From an uncultured Rhizobiaceae group bacterium (GTDB lineage Bacteria; Pseudomonadota; Alphaproteobacteria; Rhizobiales; Rhizobiaceae), in assembly GCA_947501445.1 (NCBI GenBank), contig CANMVS010000003.1, forward strand, positions 310,001 to 374,000: a stretch of DNA of 64,000 bases, in the 5' to 3' direction. The notes beneath the pieces are model-generated. The model did not search any database. It was not told the origin of the DNA and saw only the letters and a program-made list of their open reading frames with translations. The position numbers were made by a program, and so were the translations under genes. Shown here piece by piece: positions 42,817 through 51,771 of this stretch (position 1 is its first letter; each line of letters opens with the position of its first letter).

Positions 42817-42839
42817 GCAACCAATATGATATTGGTTGC
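42817..42839. promoter_or_regulatory. Perfect 23-bp palindrome before the peptide/GGT operon
   Basis: Arms GCAACCAATAT (42817-42827) and ATATTGGTTGC (42829-42839) are exact inverted repeats around one G, 21 bp before the first ATPase gene. The centre contains TATGAT, which could be a -10 box. The operon ends with a GntR/FadR-type regulator gene, and such regulators bind palindromes of this kind, so this is its likely operator. Confidence 0.7.
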
Positions 42840-42860
42840 TGTAAAGGTTGACCTGTCTCA

Positions 42861-43886
42861 ATGGAATTCTCGACAAAAATGCACGAAAAAACCGATGGTA
42901 CCGGTACGGACCCATTGTTGCGGATTGAAGATTTCAGTCTGCGCTTTCAGGGCCACGACGTTTGCGTCGTGGATGAACTGAATATTTCGGTAAGCGCCGG
43001 TGAAACCCTGTGCATTGTCGGAGAATCGGGTTGCGGGAAATCCGTATCGGCGATGGCGTTGATGGGATTGCTGCCCAAAGATGTGATTGATATTCCCGAT
43101 GGTGAGATGTGGTTTGAGGGTCAATCCTTTGATCTGACAACAAGCACGCTGGATGCACACCTGCGTGGCAATCGCATGGCGATGATCTTTCAGGAACCCA
43201 TGACCTCGCTCAACCCGTCCTTTCGCATTGGCGACCAGATTTCGGAGGCGGTGCGTCGACATACAGACAGTACAAAATCCGAAGCCCGCGTGCGCGCACT
43301 GGAAATGCTGCACCGGGTTGGCATAACCGCGCCGCAGCAGCGAATGCGCGAATATCCGCATCAATTGTCCGGCGGGATGCGCCAACGTGTGATGATCGCC
43401 ATGGCGCTGGTCAATGACCCGTCACTGCTGATTGCTGACGAGCCCACAACAGCACTCGACGTGACCATTCAGGCGCAGATACTGAATCTGATTCGCGACC
43501 TGCAGGATCAAACCGGCATGGGCACCATATTGATCACTCACGATTTGGGCGTGGTCGCCGAAATCGCGACGACAGTGGCCGTAATGTATGCCGGGCAGAT
43601 TGTCGAAAGCGGACGTGTTGCTGACATTTTTGATGACCCGCAACATCCCTACACACTTGGGCTGATGAGCTCCGTCCCGCGCCTGAGCGGACCACGGGCG
43701 CGATTGACGACCGTGCCGGGTGTTGTGCCGACAATTGCCAATATGCCAAAGGGCTGCCGGTTCAGATCACGCTGTCCATTTGCCAGCGAACAATGCGCGG
43801 TTCGACCGGCTTTGATCGACATAGGCAAGGCGCATCAGGTGGCTTGCCATCATGCACCGCTGGAACAGGTGGTGTCGGTTCAATGA
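42861..43886 (+). CDS. Oligopeptide ABC importer ATPase, DppD type
   Basis: A 341-residue ATPase of the dipeptide/nickel family. Walker [10 protein letters not shown] (about 54), QEPMTSLNP, signature LSGGMRQRV, Walker [13 protein letters not shown] and the H-loop LITHDLGV are complete. The C-terminal oligo_HPY region with [15 protein letters not shown] is typical and may hold an Fe-S cluster in this family. It is the first gene of a nine-gene co-directional run; its stop overlaps the next start (ATGA). Confidence 0.92.
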   Translation: MEFSTKMHEKTDGTGTDPLLRIEDFSLRFQGHDVCVVDELNISVSAGETLCIVGESGCGKSVSAMALMGLLPKDVIDIPDGEMWFEGQSFDLTTSTLDAHLRGNRMAMIFQEPMTSLNPSFRIGDQISEAVRRHTDSTKSEARVRALEMLHRVGITAPQQRMREYPHQLSGGMRQRVMIAMALVNDPSLLIADEPTTALDVTIQAQILNLIRDLQDQTGMGTILITHDLGVVAEIATTVAVMYAGQIVESGRVADIFDDPQHPYTLGLMSSVPRLSGPRARLTTVPGVVPTIANMPKGCRFRSRCPFASEQCAVRPALIDIGKAHQVACHHAPLEQVVSVQ

Positions 43887-44989
43887 GTGATGTCCTGTTG
43901 GAAGCGATTGATCTGGTGCGCCACTTTGAAGTGGGCTCAAGCCTTTTCAAAAAGGGCAAACGGGTACGCGCGGTTGATGGTGTATCACTGCAGGTTGAAC
44001 GCGGCGAAACATTTGCAATTGTTGGCGAATCGGGCTGCGGCAAATCAACACTTGCCCGGCTGCTGATGCGTCTGGACAATCCGACAGCCGGGAAAGTGCT
44101 GTTTGAAGGGCGCGAAACCCGTGGCTTGAAAGGCAAGGAATTAACCGAACTGCGCCGTGATCTGCAGTTTATTTTCCAGGACCCGTTTTCATCGTTAAAT
44201 CCGCGTATCACTGTCGGAAAACTGGTGGGTGAACCCATCGAGGTGCATGCGCCTGAACTGGACGCCGATGCCCGTCGCCAAAAGGTAGGGCAGCTGCTGG
44301 CTCAGGTCGGTCTGCTGCCTGAACACGCCAACCGCTACCCCCATGAATTTTCCGGTGGTCAGCGCCAGCGGATCGGCATTGCCAGAGCGCTGGCCTCCGG
44401 TCCGCGGGCCATTATCGGTGATGAGCCGGTTTCCGCACTGGATGTGTCTGTTCAGGCTCAGGTAATCAATCTGCTGAGTGATCTGAAATCCGAACTGAAG
44501 CTGACGCTGCTGATTATTGCCCATGATCTGGCGGTTGTGCGTCATATGAGTGATCGTGTGGCCGTCATGTATTTGGGCCAGATTGTCGAAATTGGTCCGG
44601 CCGATGCGGTTTTTGAAACAGCGCGGCATCCCTACACAAGGGCGCTCCTGTCGTCGATCCCGGAACCACAACACAATCATAAACGCAATCCGATGCAATT
44701 GACCGGTGAAACACCAAGCCCGCTGGCACCGCCGAGCGGCTGTCGGTTTCATACCCGATGCCCCTTTGTGCAGGACAATTGCAAAACAACAGAACCGCAG
44801 CTCGATGAAGCCGGGCAGGGACATTCAGTTGCCTGCCATCACTGGCGTGACATCGGCAAAACCGCGCCGCCGGAGCAGATGAAACCACGCAGCGAGAATG
44901 TGGCGAAACGCTTTGCCATGTATCAGGCAGCGGTCAATGAGAGCGTGAATGACAGTCCGGAAAATATCCGATTAACCAGAGAGGAATGA
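43883..44989 (+). CDS. Oligopeptide ABC importer ATPase, DppF type
   Basis: A 368-residue ATPase, partner of the DppD-like protein. Walker [21 protein letters not shown], signature FSGGQRQRI, Walker B AIIGDEPVSALD (first residues differ from the usual LIV-A-DEP pattern), and the C-terminal GCRFHTRCPFVQDNC motif are visible. The frame is open 90 bp further upstream, but ATG 43883 overlaps the previous stop by 4 bp and begins the ABC domain correctly. Confidence 0.92.
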   Translation: MSDVLLEAIDLVRHFEVGSSLFKKGKRVRAVDGVSLQVERGETFAIVGESGCGKSTLARLLMRLDNPTAGKVLFEGRETRGLKGKELTELRRDLQFIFQDPFSSLNPRITVGKLVGEPIEVHAPELDADARRQKVGQLLAQVGLLPEHANRYPHEFSGGQRQRIGIARALASGPRAIIGDEPVSALDVSVQAQVINLLSDLKSELKLTLLIIAHDLAVVRHMSDRVAVMYLGQIVEIGPADAVFETARHPYTRALLSSIPEPQHNHKRNPMQLTGETPSPLAPPSGCRFHTRCPFVQDNCKTTEPQLDEAGQGHSVACHHWRDIGKTAPPEQMKPRSENVAKRFAMYQAAVNESVNDSPENIRLTREE

Positions 44990-44991
44990 AA

Positions 44992-46503
44992 ATGAAACTC
45001 GCAAAAATCAGTTTGTTATGTGCCCTGATGGGTGCCATCGCCCTGCCGGCCGGTGCGCAGGACCTGCGTATTGCGCTGCAATCAGATGCCGATGTTCTTG
45101 ATCCTGATCAGTCGCGCACATTTGTTGGGCGTATTGTTTATGCATCCATGTGCGACAAGCTTGTCGACATCACGCCGGATCTGAAGCTGAACCCGCAACT
45201 GGCGACGGGTTGGGAATGGTCACCGGACGGCAAATCCCTGACAATGACCTTGCGCGAGGGTGTGGTTTTTCATGATGGCACACCATTCAATGCGGAAGCT
45301 GTTGCAGCCAATATCAACCGATCGCAAACGCTGGATGTTTCCCGTCGCAAATCCGAGTTGAAATCAATCACCGGGATGGAGGTTCTTGATCCATTCACAA
45401 TCCGTTTCGACATGGCCGCACCGGACGCCACGTTGTTGGCACAGTTCGCAGACCGGGCTGGTATGATGGTCTCGCCGACAGCTGCCAATGCTGCCGGTGC
45501 TGATTTTGGTCTTAATCCAGTTTGCTCCGGCGCGTTCAAATTCAAGGAGCGTGTCGCGCAGGATCGCATCGTGCTGGAAAAATTTCCCGATTACTGGAAT
45601 GCCGATCAGATCCATTTCGACACTGTGACCTATTTGCCCATTCCCGATACGACCGTACGTCTTGCCAATCTGCAGTCCGGTGACATTGACATGCTGGAAC
45701 GTCTGGCTGCCACAGATCTGACACAGGCCAATGGCGATGCCGGTGTCAATGTAGAAAGCGCTGTGTCACTGGGTTATCAGGGCATCACCATGAATGTGAA
45801 CAATGGTGAAAAGGGCGACAACCCGTGGGGCAATGACAAAAGATTGCGCCAGGCGCTCAGCCTTGCAATGGACCGCGAAGCCATTAATCAGGTTGTATTT
45901 GATGGTGCCTTCGCATCCGGAAACCAGCCCTATCCCCCGACGTCACCCTGGTATAATGCAGATCACCCTGTCCCGGCACGCGACGTTGCCAAAGCCAAGG
46001 CGCTTCTGGCTGAGGCAGGGTATCCGGACGGGATCAAGCTGGAGGTCCAGGTGCCCAATACAACCGTGCCGCTGCAATTGATGCAGGTGGTTCAGGCAAT
46101 GGCCGCTGAAGCAGGCATTGATATCACGATAACGTCGAAGGAATTTGCGACCCTGTTGGCCGATCAAAGTGCCGGCAATTATCAGGCGAGCCAGATCGGC
46201 TGGTCAGGCCGGGTTGATCCGGATGGCAATATCCATCAGTTCATGACAACCGGTGGCGGGATCAATGACAGTCATTATTCTCACCCCGAAGTGGATAAAT
46301 TGTTGAACGCGGCACGCACCTCGACAGACGTTGCAACACGCAAGGAAAGTTATGATGCGGCCCGTAAAATTCTGATTGATGAACTGCCCATCGTATATCT
46401 TTATCACCAGACATGGATCTGGGCTCTGGATTCATCAATCAAGGGCTTTACGCCTTATCCGGACGGTATGATCCGCCTGGAAGGTGTGACCCTCGAAAAG
46501 TGA
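44992..46503 (+). CDS. Peptide ABC importer periplasmic binding protein (SBP family 5)
   Basis: A 503-residue exported protein. Residues 1-22 are a signal peptide ending PAGAQ. The fold matches SBP_bac_5 (DppA/GsiB): YASMCDKLVDITPDLKLNPQLATGWEWSPDGKSLTMTLREGVVFHDGTPFNAEAV pattern, here seen as separate blocks. An ATG 6 bp upstream overlaps the dppF-like stop but touches the GAGGA site; ATG 44992 is better spaced. The adjacent gamma-glutamyltransferase suggests glutathione or gamma-glutamyl peptides as ligand (compare GsiB). Confidence 0.9.
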   Translation: MKLAKISLLCALMGAIALPAGAQDLRIALQSDADVLDPDQSRTFVGRIVYASMCDKLVDITPDLKLNPQLATGWEWSPDGKSLTMTLREGVVFHDGTPFNAEAVAANINRSQTLDVSRRKSELKSITGMEVLDPFTIRFDMAAPDATLLAQFADRAGMMVSPTAANAAGADFGLNPVCSGAFKFKERVAQDRIVLEKFPDYWNADQIHFDTVTYLPIPDTTVRLANLQSGDIDMLERLAATDLTQANGDAGVNVESAVSLGYQGITMNVNNGEKGDNPWGNDKRLRQALSLAMDREAINQVVFDGAFASGNQPYPPTSPWYNADHPVPARDVAKAKALLAEAGYPDGIKLEVQVPNTTVPLQLMQVVQAMAAEAGIDITITSKEFATLLADQSAGNYQASQIGWSGRVDPDGNIHQFMTTGGGINDSHYSHPEVDKLLNAARTSTDVATRKESYDAARKILIDELPIVYLYHQTWIWALDSSIKGFTPYPDGMIRLEGVTLEK

Positions 46504-46513
46504 TAAATCACGT

Positions 46514-46538
46514 GCTGCCCCGGATGTTTCGGGGCAGC
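46514..46538 (+). repeat. Intercistronic hairpin between binding protein and permease genes
   Basis: Arms GCTGCCCCG (46514-46522) and CGGGGCAGC (46530-46538) pair exactly over a 7-base loop. It lies 10 bp after the binding-protein stop with no T-run. As with 28024-28052, it probably protects the abundant binding-protein mRNA. Confidence 0.65.
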
Positions 46539-46560
46539 CTCCTTAACGCGAGCGCCAAAC

Positions 46561-47505
46561 ATGTTGTCCTTTATCCTGCGTCGGCTGTTGATAGCGATAC
46601 CTACGATCATCCTGATTTCGGTCTTCGTTTTTGCTTTGCAGAAACTTCTCCCCGGAGACCCGGTTCTGGCGATGGCGGGCGAGGAACGCGATCCCGATGT
46701 GTTGGAATTTCTGCGCGAAAAATACCGCCTGAATGATCCGGTTCCGGTGCAGTATTTTACCTGGATCGGCAATGCCCTGCGCGGTGACCTGGGCATTTCC
46801 CTGCGAACCAACCAACCGGTAACCGAACTGATCGCCAGCAAGCTGCCTGTCACAATTCAACTGGCCACAATGGCGATTATATTTGCGCTGGTCATTGGAA
46901 TCCCGGTCGGCATTATTTCATCGGTCAAAAAGGGAACTGTCACGGATTATGTGGCCAACACCGTGGCACTGTCCGGCTTGTCCATTCCCAATTTCTGGCT
47001 TGGGATCATGCTCATTCTTCTGTTTTCGGTGCGCTGGAAACTGCTGCCGGCTTCCGGATACGTGCCGCTCAGCGAGGACCCGGTCAAATCAATCACCACA
47101 ATGTTGATGCCGGCCTTCGTGCTCGGTACAGCGCTGGCGGCGACACTGATGCGCCACACAAGGTCCGCCATGCTCGGCGTTCTCAAGTCAGACTACGTCC
47201 GCACCGCACGCGCCAAGGGGCTGCGTGAGCGGTCTGTTGTGCTCAAACATGCATTTCGAAATGCGCTTACGCCAATTGTCACCCTGACTGCATTGCTGTT
47301 TGGAGAGCTGATTGCGGGTGCGGTGCTGACAGAGCAGATTTTTACCATCCCCGGGTTTGGCAAGCTTGTGGTCGATGCTGTTTTCAACAGAGATTATGCC
47401 GTTGTCCAGGGCATCGTGCTGGTAACGGCAGTGGGTTTCATTTTCATGAATCTGATTGCTGATGTGCTCTACGTGCTTTTAAATCCCCGGCTGAGGGGGC
47501 AGTAG
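46561..47505 (+). CDS. Peptide ABC importer permease, DppB type
   Basis: A 314-residue inner-membrane protein with six helices. Family features are FILRRLLIAIPTIILISVFVF at the start, LPGDP, and the EAA-like loop DYVRTARAKGLRERSVVLKHAFRNAL. The C-terminal VQGIVLVTAVGFIFMNLIADVLY is also typical. The gene ends one base before the next start codon. Confidence 0.93.
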   Translation: MLSFILRRLLIAIPTIILISVFVFALQKLLPGDPVLAMAGEERDPDVLEFLREKYRLNDPVPVQYFTWIGNALRGDLGISLRTNQPVTELIASKLPVTIQLATMAIIFALVIGIPVGIISSVKKGTVTDYVANTVALSGLSIPNFWLGIMLILLFSVRWKLLPASGYVPLSEDPVKSITTMLMPAFVLGTALAATLMRHTRSAMLGVLKSDYVRTARAKGLRERSVVLKHAFRNALTPIVTLTALLFGELIAGAVLTEQIFTIPGFGKLVVDAVFNRDYAVVQGIVLVTAVGFIFMNLIADVLYVLLNPRLRGQ

Positions 47506-48369
47506 ATGAGCGTCAGCGAACCTGCAATTTCCCATCGGGCGGAAAATCGTGTCTGGAAGAAGTTTCGCTATCACCGCAGCGCCATGCTGGGTGGCATTTT
47601 GGTGGTTTTCTTCATCCTCATAGCGCTGACAGCACCACTGTTGCCAATTCCCGACCCGGCGGCGACAGATTGGGGTGCGGTGCGCAAGGCACCCTCTGCT
47701 GCGCATTGGCTGGGCACCGACGAAATTGGCCGCGATGTCCTGTCCCGGATGATATGGGGTGCACAAGCCTCCCTGCTGGCCGGCGTCGTCTCGGTGGCAA
47801 TCGCGCTGCTTCTTGGGGTGCCGCTGGGCATCATTGCCGGTTACTTCGGTGGCTGGAGCGACGCGGCCATATCGCGCTGTACGGAGGCTTTGCTTGCCGC
47901 GCCGTTTCTGATTTTGGCAATCGCACTGGCCGCATTTCTTGGGCCATCACTGACCAACGCGATGATTGCCATTGGCATATCCGCCACGCCGATCTTTATC
48001 CGCCTGACGCGCGGTCAGGTTTTATCCGTCAAGGCCGAAGATTATGTCGATAGCGCCCGGGCAATTGGCCTGTCGACACCCAAAATCCTGGTGCGCTATA
48101 TTTTTCCCAATATTCTGCCACCCGTACTGGTACAGGCGACTTTGACAATCGCAACGGCCATCATTGCCGAAGCCTCGCTTTCCTTTCTCGGCCTGGGACA
48201 GCAACCACCCGATCCCAGCTGGGGCTCCATGCTGAACACAGCGAAGAATTTTCTCAATCAGGCTCCGTGGATGGCCCTGTGGCCGGGCATCGCAATCTTC
48301 CTTGTGGTGTTGGGCTTTAATCTGTTGGGCGATGGTTTACGTGATGCTCTGGACCCCCGCGAACACTAA
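47506..48369 (+). CDS. Peptide ABC importer permease, DppC type
   Basis: A 287-residue partner permease. HWLGTDEIGRDVLSRMIWGAQASL and the loop DYVDSARAIGLSTPKILVRYIFPNILPPVLV are diagnostic for DppC/OppC, as is ASLSFLGLGQQPPDPSWGSML. Its ATG directly follows the TAG of the DppB-like gene. Confidence 0.93.
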   Translation: MSVSEPAISHRAENRVWKKFRYHRSAMLGGILVVFFILIALTAPLLPIPDPAATDWGAVRKAPSAAHWLGTDEIGRDVLSRMIWGAQASLLAGVVSVAIALLLGVPLGIIAGYFGGWSDAAISRCTEALLAAPFLILAIALAAFLGPSLTNAMIAIGISATPIFIRLTRGQVLSVKAEDYVDSARAIGLSTPKILVRYIFPNILPPVLVQATLTIATAIIAEASLSFLGLGQQPPDPSWGSMLNTAKNFLNQAPWMALWPGIAIFLVVLGFNLLGDGLRDALDPREH

Positions 48370-48386
48370 ACGAACCGGAGATACCC

Positions 48387-50180
48387 ATGTCAGTTTTTAC
48401 CACCCGTCCTGAAATTCGCGGCACTTTCGGTGTCGCCACATCGACCCATTGGATCGCTTCCGCTGTCGGGTTCGGTATTTTGGAACGGGGCGGCAATGCC
48501 TTTGACGCCGCCGTTGCCACCGGCCTGACATTGCAGGTTGTTGAGCCGCATCTTAATGGTCCTGCCGGTGACATGCCGGCGATATTCCATTCGGTCAAAA
48601 CCGGAAAAACAGAAGTTTTATGTGCACAGGGGCCAGCCCCGGCAGCAGCCACTGTGGAACATTATACCGATCAGGGGCTGACCCTTGTGCCGGGTTCCGG
48701 TCTGCTTGCAACGGTTGTCCCCGGAGCATTTGATGGCTGGATGCTGATGCTGCGTGATCATGGAATTTTGTCGCTGCGTGACGTCATGCAACCGGCCATT
48801 GACTATGCCCGTGACGGACATCCGGTGCTGCCGCGTGTTGCAGATACGATTGCCAGTCTTGCCGACTATTTTGCCAGGGAATGGCCAAGCTCGGCACAGG
48901 TCTGGACGCCGGACGGTAAAGCACCCGCACCAAATGCAATTTTCCGCAACCCGGATCTGGCGGCAACCTATGAGCGGCTGGTTGCAGACAGCGAAGCCAG
49001 CCATACCGACCGTACGGCACAGATTGATGCCGCGCGGGACGCCTGGAAACAAGGGTTTGTTGCCGATGCCATTTTTGACTACCTCAAAGACGCTGAAGTA
49101 ATGGACGTTTCCCTTAGCCGTCACCGGGCAGTGCTGGCACCACAGGACATGGCCGGATGGCAGGCAACCTATGAAAAAACCCTGCAATATGTCTATGAGG
49201 GCTGGACGGTGCACAAGACCGATGCCTGGAGCCAGGGTCCGGTGATGTTGCAGACGCTGGCTCTGCTCAAGGGCATGGATATTGGTTCCATGGACCCCAA
49301 CGGCGCACAGTTCATCCATACGATCATTGAAGCAATGAAACTGTCCTACGCTGATCGTGAGGCCTATTATGGTGATCCGGTCCATAGCGAAATTCCGATG
49401 GAATATCTGCTGAGTGACGCCTATGCCGACGCGCGCCGCGCGCTGATATCCGATGTGGCATCACACGATCAACGGCCAGGCATTGTGCCCGGATTTGAGC
49501 ACCTTGCTGACGCCTATCTTGAAAGGTCCACCCGTGATTTCCGGGCGGCCAAGGGTGCCAGTGCCGGCGAACCGACCATGTCTCATCTGACAGAAAAACG
49601 CGGTGACACGGTTCATCTGGATGTGATTGACCGGTGGGGAAATATGGTTGCCGCAACCCCGTCGGGTGGATGGCTGCAGAGCTCGCCTGTCATTCCCGGT
49701 CTCGGGTTTCCACTCAACAGCCGCGCTCAGATGTTCTGGCTGGAAAACGGGCTGCCATCGTCGCTGGCACCGGGCCGTCGTCCGCGCACAACCCTGACAC
49801 CGAGCCTGGCTGAAAAGGATGGCAGACAGCTGGTGTTCGGCACACCGGGTGGAGATCAACAGGACCAGTGGCAGTTGATCTGGTTTTTGCGCTTTGTGCA
49901 TTTTGGACAGGATATGCAGGCCTGTATGGATGCACCATTGTTTCATTCGATGCATTTTCAGGGATCGTTCTATCCGCGAGAAACCCATGCGGGCGCGATG
50001 ATGATCGAAGACACCTTTGGACAAAGCGTCATCGATGATCTGAAAGATCGCGGACATGTGGTAACAGTGGCAGATCCATGGACCATAGGGCGGTTGACGG
50101 CTGCCCTGCGTGAACCGGATGGATTATTGCGTGCAGCGGCCACACCACGGCTGATGCAGGCCTATGCGGTAGGACGATAA
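48387..50180 (+). CDS. Gamma-glutamyltransferase family protein
   Basis: A 597-residue Ntn-hydrolase-type enzyme. Relatives cleave themselves before a catalytic Thr and then cut or transfer gamma-glutamyl groups, as from glutathione. GNAFDAAVATGLTLQVVEPHLNGPAGD at the N-terminus and the segment RGDTVHLDVIDRWGNMVAATPSGG (Thr near residue 408) mark the large and small parts. The usual TTH motif is DTVH here. There is no signal peptide, so it should act in the cytoplasm on imported peptide. The ATG follows CGGAG and is 17 bp after the permease gene. Cephalosporin-acylase-like activity is an alternative in this family. Confidence 0.88.
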   Translation: MSVFTTRPEIRGTFGVATSTHWIASAVGFGILERGGNAFDAAVATGLTLQVVEPHLNGPAGDMPAIFHSVKTGKTEVLCAQGPAPAAATVEHYTDQGLTLVPGSGLLATVVPGAFDGWMLMLRDHGILSLRDVMQPAIDYARDGHPVLPRVADTIASLADYFAREWPSSAQVWTPDGKAPAPNAIFRNPDLAATYERLVADSEASHTDRTAQIDAARDAWKQGFVADAIFDYLKDAEVMDVSLSRHRAVLAPQDMAGWQATYEKTLQYVYEGWTVHKTDAWSQGPVMLQTLALLKGMDIGSMDPNGAQFIHTIIEAMKLSYADREAYYGDPVHSEIPMEYLLSDAYADARRALISDVASHDQRPGIVPGFEHLADAYLERSTRDFRAAKGASAGEPTMSHLTEKRGDTVHLDVIDRWGNMVAATPSGGWLQSSPVIPGLGFPLNSRAQMFWLENGLPSSLAPGRRPRTTLTPSLAEKDGRQLVFGTPGGDQQDQWQLIWFLRFVHFGQDMQACMDAPLFHSMHFQGSFYPRETHAGAMMIEDTFGQSVIDDLKDRGHVVTVADPWTIGRLTAALREPDGLLRAAATPRLMQAYAVGR

Positions 50181-50181
50181 G

Positions 50182-50931
50182 ATGACCTATTCAATCATTG
50201 CCAGAGACCCGACATCACGTGATATCGGCATCATTGTTGCCAGTCGATTTTTTGCCTGTGGTGCCCGGGTCCCAAATGTTGGAAAATACAGCGCCGTTGC
50301 CACACAGGCATTCTCCAATCCCGTTTGGGGCACGGAAGGTTTGCGTCGCCTTGAGGCTGGGGAAACGGCGCAGGCCGTGATGGCCGACTTTGTCGCCCGC
50401 GATGAGGGCCGCGCCAACCGGCAGGCGCATATGCTGGACAAATCGGGGAATTTTCATGCCTATACGGGCGCTGATTGTGTTGACTGGGCAGGGCACAAAA
50501 TTGGCACCAACCACTCTGTCGCCGGCAATATGCTGGCGGGGCCACAGGTTGTTGAGGCAACTTTTGCGGCCTATGAGGATGGACACACTTTATCCTTTCC
50601 CGAGCGTTTGCTCAGTGCAATGGAAGCGGGCGAACGGGCAGGGGGGGACAAGCGTGGAAAACAGGCGGCGGGTCTGTTGATCAATTGCGGGCAAGCCCAT
50701 CCATGGCTTGACCTGCGCGTTGACGACCATGGCGACCCGCTGTTTGAACTTCGGCGTCTTTGGGATGTCTCCGGTGAGCGCTATTTGCATTTTGTCGAAG
50801 CCATGCCGACAGAAAAGAATTTTTCCGGCACGCCGCAACGCGAAACACTGGACCGCGCCATTCGTAGAGCGGACAAACGGCGCAAGGCTGAAGGCCGCAA
50901 GAGCCGGTCTTTTGCCACCGGGGCGGGTTGA
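50182..50931 (+). CDS. DUF1028 family protein
   Basis: A 249-residue protein that matches the DUF1028 family: it opens with TYSIIARDPTSRDIGIIVASRFFACGARVP and contains GLRRLEAGETAQAVMADFVARDEGR and HPWLDLRVDDHGDP. The fold is thought to be Ntn-hydrolase-like, in line with an enzyme processing amide bonds, but no function is established. The gene starts 1 bp after the gamma-glutamyltransferase stop, which suggests the two act on the same compound. The Lys/Arg-rich C-terminus is unusual. Confidence 0.85.
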   Translation: MTYSIIARDPTSRDIGIIVASRFFACGARVPNVGKYSAVATQAFSNPVWGTEGLRRLEAGETAQAVMADFVARDEGRANRQAHMLDKSGNFHAYTGADCVDWAGHKIGTNHSVAGNMLAGPQVVEATFAAYEDGHTLSFPERLLSAMEAGERAGGDKRGKQAAGLLINCGQAHPWLDLRVDDHGDPLFELRRLWDVSGERYLHFVEAMPTEKNFSGTPQRETLDRAIRRADKRRKAEGRKSRSFATGAG

Positions 50932-50934
50932 GTT

Positions 50935-51768
50935 TTGGCTGCGTTTGATTTTCACACGCTGGCAACGCTGATCGCCATAGCGGCGGCAGCCGGTGTCTTT
51001 GGTGGTGTGCTGGCCGGCCTTCTGGGTGTGGGAGGCGGGATTGTTATCGTCCCATCGCTATATTTCGCGCTCTCTCTCACCGGCGGTGACACGGCTTTGA
51101 CCATGAAAGTGGCTGTCGGGACATCATTGGCCACGATTGTCTTTACCTCGCTGTCTTCGAGCTGGGGGCATTATAGGCGCGGCACACTGGACACGGCGCT
51201 GCTGAAAAAATGGGTACCTGCGGTGCTGATCGGCGTCATCATCGGCAGTGTCCTGGGAGGTCTCGTCAGCGGCTATATTCTGCTGGCGGTTTTCGGTCTG
51301 GTTGCCGGATTTGTTGCGCTGGACATGATCATACGCACCCCGGGCGAAAGCGATGAGGTCCGCATATTTCCGGCCTGGATCTGGGCCATAACCGGCGTCT
51401 TTGCCGGTGGGCTTTCGGCCATGATGGGTATTGGTGGCGGAACGATCTGTGTCCCGGTGCTCAGTGCGCTGGGCTATGATATTCGCCGTGCAGTGGGAAC
51501 CTCGGCGGCCATTGGTTTTGTGATTGGATTGCCCGGTGCGCTGATATACGCCTGGACAGGATTGGGTGAAACCGGTTTGCCACCGTTTTCACTCGGCTAT
51601 GTAAACCTGTTGGCGGCAGCGGTCATCATTCCAATGTCGACAACATTTGCACAGGTCGGTGTTCGCATTGCTCATTCGATACCAAAACGTGCCCTGCGTC
51701 TTGCGTTCAGTTGCTTCCTGATGCTTACGTCAATTCGAATGTTCTATGATCTTATCGGAGTTTGGTAA
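50935..51768 (+). CDS. TSUP (TauE/SafE) family membrane permease
   Basis: A 277-residue membrane protein with 7-8 helices and the twin motifs of this family, GVLAGLLGVGGGIVIVPSLYFAL and GGLSAMMGIGGGTICVPVLSALG. Members are linked to export of sulfite, sulfoacetate or related organosulfur compounds. In an operon for thiol-peptide breakdown it may export a sulfur-containing end product; that is inference. The start is TTG at 50935, 3 bp after the DUF1028 stop. Confidence 0.88.
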   Translation: MAAFDFHTLATLIAIAAAAGVFGGVLAGLLGVGGGIVIVPSLYFALSLTGGDTALTMKVAVGTSLATIVFTSLSSSWGHYRRGTLDTALLKKWVPAVLIGVIIGSVLGGLVSGYILLAVFGLVAGFVALDMIIRTPGESDEVRIFPAWIWAITGVFAGGLSAMMGIGGGTICVPVLSALGYDIRRAVGTSAAIGFVIGLPGALIYAWTGLGETGLPPFSLGYVNLLAAAVIIPMSTTFAQVGVRIAHSIPKRALRLAFSCFLMLTSIRMFYDLIGVW

Positions 51769-51771
51769 AAG

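Noticed and set aside
42796-42830. TTGACA (42796-42801) with TATGAT (42825-42830) as a promoter of the peptide operon
   Set aside because: The spacing is 23 bp, too long for a normal sigma-70 promoter.
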